From Clonostachys chloroleuca (Eukaryota; Ascomycota; Sordariomycetes; Hypocreales; Bionectriaceae): a stretch of 64,000 bases of DNA. The position numbers and the translations under genes are program-made. The notes beneath the pieces were generated by a model. It was given only the letters and a program-made list of their open reading frames with translations. It made no database searches and was not told where the DNA came from. The DNA is taken from assembly GCA_037952775.1 (NCBI GenBank), contig JBANAY010000003.1, forward strand, positions 20,212,001 through 20,276,000. The letters are read 5' to 3'. Of this stretch, positions 58,815-64,000 are shown in pieces (positions within the stretch are counted from its first letter, which is position 1; the number at the start of each line of letters is the position of its first letter).

Positions 58815-59896
58815 TCTCGATAACCAACGAAGTTGTAAGCCAGAATAGGGGAAATAGTAAACTAAGTAAAGACAAGTGCTTCTCCGGTGCAACTTATGTT
58901 GTATCAGGAAATCTGGTTGTTAAATAGGGCCCATGTAAAGTTGCTTAGAACAACACAGCCGAGCATCTCATCTCCGAAATAACTTTGAGAACAACATGCC
59001 CATTGTGGCAACAAAACCTGACTGTGTTGTGCGCCTTTACCTTTGTGCAATGCGAGAGTAGCTCCCCAACAAACACAACAACTGAGCGATAGATTTTCTA
59101 TGTTAACACTTTATTAAAAACACACTACATCTGAATATCCATTGAAAAAAAGGTTGGCAATTGACTTCATTTGTTGAAACATGAGATCCTTTGTATATAG
59201 ACCTGACATTTTGATATAATCCAACTCTCCTCCACAGCCGCTGCTGTTATCATCCCATTTCACGGCGGTCGGTTGAATACCACCCCTCTAAGTAGAAATT
59301 AGAGCCTGCTATCGGATATAAGTCAAAGAGACTGGTAGATTATGGAGGTAGTATGCAAACTCGCACAGGGCGCAACTGCGTTTCTAGTCGTGAAGGCCCT
59401 TGCCCGGTTTGTTCGCCGGATTCACATCGGGGAAGCAGCTCTTTGTGGTCGATTTCACCCCTGCTTGTTTTAATTCTCCGAACTAAAACGCTCTGAACCT
59501 CCCTGCTTAGTGAAAGTAGCCACAAGCTTGACCCCTCATCGGTCGGGCATTTCCCTTCCCATTTGGGCATGGGCCAGGACACATGAATATCCGATGTTTG
59601 GAAATCCATCATCCGGGTTTCAGACGTGTCCAAGTTCCTGTACTGGGGTCAAGTTATCCAGATGGCTTTTGGAATGAGGGGTTAGTAAATTGAATACGAC
59701 AATGGTAGAAAGTGGCGAAACACAACGTGTTTTTTTATTGATTGGAGTCTCGAGGTTTTTTGATGATAAGTTCATGTGGACATCAGTTTCAGACGTTTAT
59801 TCTTTTAATCATCATAATTCATTTATTGTTATACAACCTGGTTATCAGACAGCCACTTAGAGACAATGGCGACCATAACAGCAACCTACCTCAGCA
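58815..59896. other. Intergenic region
   Basis: Divergent spacer between the Myb-like gene and the class II aldolase gene, with no supported gene. The minus-strand frame at 59340-59633 has no ATG at its upstream end. Confidence 0.55.
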
Positions 59897-60739
59897 ATGT
59901 GGACGGACACTCGAAAGACATCTGGGCACGGTTATGGTGGCACAAACACCGTCAACTTTAGCCAGATGGAGGCAACAGACCCCAATGCCAAGGGCGTTGA
60001 GCAAAATGGTGTTGAAGTACAACTTCAGAAGATACCAACACCTCCCGTCTTCAGTGACATGTATGAGAAGCGAGAGTATCTCAAGGGCCGCCTTGCTCTG
60101 GCATTTCGTCTATTTGGAAAGTTTGGTTTCGACCAGGGTGTCGCGGGCCACATCACGCTCCGGGACCCAATGATGCCGGACCATTTCTGGGTCAACCCTC
60201 TCGGCCGAGCTTTCGGACTCGTGCGGCGCTCGGATCTTATCCTCGTGAACGGCGAGGGCGAAGTCGTGGACGGTGGACCCAACAGGCTGCTCAACCGGGC
60301 GGCTTATATGATCCATCACGCCGTCCACGCCGCGAGGCCAGACGTTAATTGCGCCGCTCACTCGCACAACATCTACGGCCGTGCGTTTGCCACTCTCGGT
60401 CGCCCAATCGACATGCTTGCGCAAGACGCGTGTGCCTTTTGGCGCGATGTGGGTGTCTATCGCCAGTTCAAGGGCGCTGTCCTCGCAGCCGAGGAAGGAC
60501 ATAATATCGCGCGGGATCTTGGCAACCGAAAGGCTTGCATTCTCCAAAACCACGGCCTCCTGACCTGCGGATCAACCGTGGAGGCTGCCATCTTCTGGTT
60601 CGTGTCGCTGGAGAGATGCTGCCAGGCCCAGCTTATGGCCGAGGCTGCGGCCACGAAGCCGATACCCATCGACGAGGAAGACGCAGAATTTACGTACAAG
60701 AGCGTTGGATTGGGTGGTGTAGGATGGTTCAGCGCTTAA
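59897..60739 (+). CDS. Class II aldolase/adducin-domain protein
   Basis: Intronless frame of 280 residues from ATG 59897; an in-frame ATG at 59966 (MEATDPNAKGVEQNG) would give 257 and is an equally likely start. The domain spans about 55-270: GVAGHITLRDP near 81, FWVNPLGRAFGLVRRSDLIL, AAHSHNIYGRAFATLG with the zinc ligands His155 and His157, and LQNHGLLTCG with the third His219. The metal-binding trio is intact, so an aldolase or related lyase/epimerase activity on sugar phosphates or hydroxy-acids is plausible. Fungal relatives are often simply called class II aldolase and adducin N-terminal domain proteins. Substrate not predictable. Confidence 0.87.
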   Translation: MWTDTRKTSGHGYGGTNTVNFSQMEATDPNAKGVEQNGVEVQLQKIPTPPVFSDMYEKREYLKGRLALAFRLFGKFGFDQGVAGHITLRDPMMPDHFWVNPLGRAFGLVRRSDLILVNGEGEVVDGGPNRLLNRAAYMIHHAVHAARPDVNCAAHSHNIYGRAFATLGRPIDMLAQDACAFWRDVGVYRQFKGAVLAAEEGHNIARDLGNRKACILQNHGLLTCGSTVEAAIFWFVSLERCCQAQLMAEAAATKPIPIDEEDAEFTYKSVGLGGVGWFSA

Positions 60740-62289
60740 CCCATGTTTGATGTGCTCGGTGAGGAAATTGGAGATGCTTATTTGAAATAGACGCTACATG
60801 GCTTTGAGGTTCGGAGAAGAGAGAATGCATATACCTATTATCTTAAGAATTAGATTTCACGCCCTCGTCTCCAGCAATGGTTATTGTGATAATGTGAAAA
60901 GCCGACAAAGGGTTGTTATCGTTGAGAGTTAGAATGACAAGCTTGATAGAGGTGCTCATTCTCTGTGGTCTTGATGGCATCGACCAGGCCGGAACCATAC
61001 TGTGTGACCGAGATATCTCCTGTGAGATTCTTCTTTCTTTACCCATTAAGTTGTAGATTGAACGTATGCGAGGTTTTCACTGCCGCAGATTGATTTCTCG
61101 CTGGCCACAATCCTCCTATGAGCGACCACAGCTCCTTCAAGCCCAAGCGCTACACGTCCACCACGAGAGCCAAAGAACAGGCGGCAATCCCTGATATCTT
61201 TACTTTACATTAATTGGCCAAAAAATCCCACTCCATTATAGTGAAAAGAGATCTACATATGGGGTTGCTATGCTCGTGCCAGATAACGTTGACCAACCTG
61301 CGGACCCCAGTGGAAAGGCCAAAAAGTTGGAGCCGTCTAGACTACAGTCATATGAGTGTCATTAGGGTAGAAACGGGAATATGACATAAGGTACCTGGTG
61401 CAGGGATGTCCGGCTCTAGTCGTGATTCTAAACTTGGCCCCCTTGACGGAAAATCATCGATTTGTCGAACGGTGTACCCTTTGATACCAATGCCAATAGG
61501 TGCATTATCATTTACGAAGTCAAAGCTCATGTTGTCTCCTTGGTCGTATTGCTTGTGATCTAATCGCTGTCTTCGTAGTTAATTAACCCAACTAAGCGTG
61601 TCAAAAAGTCGGCGTCTTTGGTGCTTACGAATTCTCACCATACCTTCGTTCCTCAACATACATCCTTTCAGTTGTCTATCGTGGTCATAGTATGCTCAAG
61701 CGAGGATCTCTCGATCCGCGCCTTCGACATTGCTAAGAAGACAAAATTTGCTCTTCCAATGAGATGGCTATCACGGAGTTGCCAATCGCAATTGTCACGT
61801 CCACTACACTCAGCACAGAATGACCTTGCAGTGAAATATGTTGGGCATAACTCATCGTTCAACTAAGAGGCCATAGAGTATTCATTATCGCCGTTCACCA
61901 ATTACGAGGGCTACTATTCGATTAAAATAATTCATCACCCAATCTGGTCTCCAATCCCTGGGGCTGACTGGACACATTGCTTTCTGGAATCGTTGGACAT
62001 CACGTGGGAGACAAATAATTGCACAAAAAGGAAGGGATGTATTGATAAATATATAAATGCTCCCCCATGAGTGGCTTACATCATTGAAGGCCTTTTTTCA
62101 CAGTTGTTTCTGCTGTCTATTTGGAAATAGACAACAGCTAGGGATAAGTTAGAAAGGTAAAGCCTAAACGAGATCCTCCCCGTAGTCATTTCTGCTTATG
62201 TGACTACCCATCCAATTGTGTCGCCGGTAGACTGGCACATGTGTCTCTTGACCGACACTGATAGAATTGATTTATCATTTGTTAGCGGC
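60740..62289. other. Gene-poor stretch
   Basis: 1.5 kb without a supported gene. Open stretches at 61348-61530 and 61618-61866 overlap on opposite strands or lack motifs. Confidence 0.55.
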
Positions 62290-62721
62290 TCAGAGGGCTT
62301 CCTTGTCATCTTTCTGTTCCCTCAACTTTCGCGATTCGAGCCAAGTTTCCATGACTGTCTTTAGATCAGAGCTAGTCAGTGGCCCCAAAACCATTATGCT
62401 GCCATCAAGCAACGTGTTCTTATCAGCAAGCACCAGGGGGATCGGGGCCTGTATCCCCTGGTTTTGGGGCTCTGCCGCGTGCTTTGCTGCGGTACCTGCT
62501 GCCAAGTGAACACCTCTCAGAAAAAGCGAGTCCTTCTCAATCTTGATATCCTTAAACACATCTCTGTTTGAGTAATCTGCGTTCGCTTGATGCGTGATAG
62601 GGGTTTGATTCACAAGTATTTCTCCTTGAAGAAATTTACCAGACTGGGGATGTATTATCAGCTGCTGCGACATGGCGGTTTCGGGTGCCGGTGCCGGTGC
62701 CGGTGTCTGGTAGGTCGACAT
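62290..62721 (-). CDS. Hypothetical protein, 143 residues
   Basis: Single-exon frame with ATG at 62721 (MSTYQTPAPAPAPETAMSQQ); a second ATG at 62673 is possible. The Pro-Ala run is coded by a GGTGCC hexamer microsatellite (about 62685-62706). The rest looks protein-like (DIKIEKDSLFLRGVHLAAG, IPLVLADKNTLLDGSIMVLG, ending in a charged helix) but matches no family I recognise. No signal peptide or membrane segment. Confidence 0.45.
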   Translation of the reverse strand: MSTYQTPAPAPAPETAMSQQLIIHPQSGKFLQGEILVNQTPITHQANADYSNRDVFKDIKIEKDSLFLRGVHLAAGTAAKHAAEPQNQGIQAPIPLVLADKNTLLDGSIMVLGPLTSSDLKTVMETWLESRKLREQKDDKEAL

Positions 62722-63789
62722 GGTTAAGATGGTTGTTGATTTGAGTGCAGTTGTGGTGGCTTGAAGTCTGGTTAATATCTGTCCGTTCCAAATAGAAAAG
62801 AATGTATACCAAGGTAGGGGAAACATAATCGAAGATACCTAGGTACAGGGCTCTTTTATATTCGCTGGGGATGACAAAACTCAACTCCTTGACCACCAAA
62901 CTTATTCTCTGACTCGTCAGATGAACACAGCGCCATCTATGAACTCCATACAATAGAATTGTTCGCTGCCACACTACGCATTCATCCCTCGTGTTGGCGA
63001 GTGAATGACCTTGCAAAGGCTTGTATTTTTCTGGGGAGGTATTTTTTTCTTCTTCAAGCATTCCTAAGCCCAAAAATAAAATCCACCCCTGAGACGCCGC
63101 AGCAATGAAACGAACAAAAGACAGAGAAACTCGTCTCGGGCGTTTCAAACATCAACACGGCCTTGGTCAACGCATGTGTGGAGTCATTGTGCGGTTTCTG
63201 AAGCTTTCAAGCTGCTGCCATGCCGCCATAGAGGCTAGGTAGCGGATTCTATCTCTATAGCATCACATTCGTGAGGCATCCTTGTACAACTGGTAGTTTC
63301 ACGCGATTGGAATTCCAGTCATTTTCTCCAAGGCACAAAGGATGAGCTGAGAATTTCTTCTTGTTGCACAAGCAAGGCCAACGCTGGCTCGAGCGGGGCG
63401 GATGAGCGTCGTATGTCAAGATAGAGATCAAAGACTTAAAAATACACCCTAAGCAAGATCGCCTGGCTCCGTTGTTCCTCGGAATTTTTCTAAAACGAAC
63501 TGATCATGGGTGACCTTGAGGGGCATATTTCCTGTTTATTCCAACCCCCTCCCCAAACAAACAAACCATTATCTTCTTGTGCCATGCTTTCATACGGCAT
63601 GAATGAGCGCGTTATGGCTGCATCACGAGCAGTCGATGACACCAACAGTCGCATGTTGATTCCCATCAAACCTGTCTTATTTCGTCGAATTACATCTCTC
63701 ATGCTCAGGTACCTATTCATACCTGGCTACGTAACACACTCCGACTGCCCACGGCATTCATCTATTTGAGCCTATCATCGTGATAGCTA
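62722..63789. other. Gene-poor stretch
   Basis: No supported gene. Open stretches on both strands at 63490-63769 overlap each other and have no motif. Confidence 0.5.
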
Positions 63790-64000
63790 TTAACTTCTAT
63801 CATTTCTTTTGAATTTCCATTGATTTAACCAGGCTCTCATGGCCTCTCCGTCAATCGGCTGTAACTGCTTCATCGTTAGGCTGACCTCGGTCCCGTTGTT
63901 GGTGGCATAGACAATCTGCCTCTTCTTGCAAGATTCTGCGTCCGCAGCCAATCCTTGGTAAAATTCCGGAAGTCTCAGCACAGGAAACTTCTCGAGGTCT
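63790..64000 (-). CDS. 3' end of a gene leaving the right edge
   Basis: The minus strand is open from the window end to a stop at 63790-63792. About 69 codons are visible (VLRLPEFYQGLAADAESCKK, then QIVYATNNGTEVSLTMKQLQ and a basic end). The first ATG inside is far downstream, so the start is outside the window. The family is not recognisable from this piece. Confidence 0.4.
   Translation of the reverse strand, partial: DLEKFPVLRLPEFYQGLAADAESCKKRQIVYATNNGTEVSLTMKQLQPIDGEAMRAWLNQWKFKRNDRS

Overview
The window looks like a filamentous ascomycete chromosome, most likely an Aspergillus/Penicillium-type eurotiomycete (an inference). The reasons are short GT-AG introns of about 50-95 bases, a branch-point-like TACTAAC, fungal-only families (Zn2Cys6 factor, DUF3176, 2EXR, Clr5-ankyrin, NB-ARC-TPR) and a repeat block damaged in the style of repeat-induced point mutation (RIP), with C-to-T and G-to-A changes and TAG/TAA stops where Gln or Trp codons would be expected.

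Region 1, 1-25.2 kb, is one AT-rich nest of dead repeats. Its best defined member is a Ty3/gypsy LTR retrotransposon at 7748-17458 on the minus strand, with 230-bp LTRs and a perfect 5-bp target duplication CTCTT. It sits in older repeat DNA that has a second LTR-like pair (about 1746-1916 and 18886-19060). Other relics are a 1.2-kb element with long inverted repeats (17.68-18.87 kb), an NB-ARC/TPR (NLR-like) gene relic on the minus strand (19.06-20.44 kb), a repeat with palindromic 23-bp units (20.44-21.35 kb), a short minisatellite (23.72 kb) and an extremely AT-rich pogo/Fot1-type transposase relic (23.8-25.13 kb). Nothing here can be translated intact.

Region 2, 25.2-36.4 kb, is ordinary-composition DNA with decayed genes among sound ones: a doubtful broken frame (26.05-26.69 kb), an intact secreted phytase-like/esterase-like gene with four exons (27.45-29.17 kb), a broken F-box-type gene (30.71-31.95 kb), an intact 2EXR gene (32.60-33.61 kb), and a broken fungal transcription-factor C-terminus next to a broken, N-truncated MFS sugar/quinate-type transporter (34.33-36.39 kb).

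Region 3, 37.5-49.7 kb, holds an NADP-type MDR oxidoreductase (3 exons), a DUF3176 membrane protein (4 exons), an aldo-keto reductase of the pyridoxal-reductase type, a Zn2Cys6 transcription factor (5 exons) and a secreted DUF4185-like protein with two frame breaks. The two reductases and the regulator could form a small accessory metabolic neighbourhood, but there is no core synthase, so I do not call a biosynthetic cluster.

Region 4, 49.7-64 kb, holds a Clr5-plus-ankyrin gene (51.8-55.4 kb) whose 5' part does not read in one frame, a three-repeat Myb/SANT-like protein (58.1-58.8 kb), a class II aldolase/adducin-domain protein (59.9-60.7 kb), a small unrecognised protein (62.3-62.7 kb) and the 3' end of a gene leaving the right edge. 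Gene-poor spacers of 0.6-2.7 kb separate these. The layout suggests a transposon-island edge or subtelomeric accessory region; that is inference.
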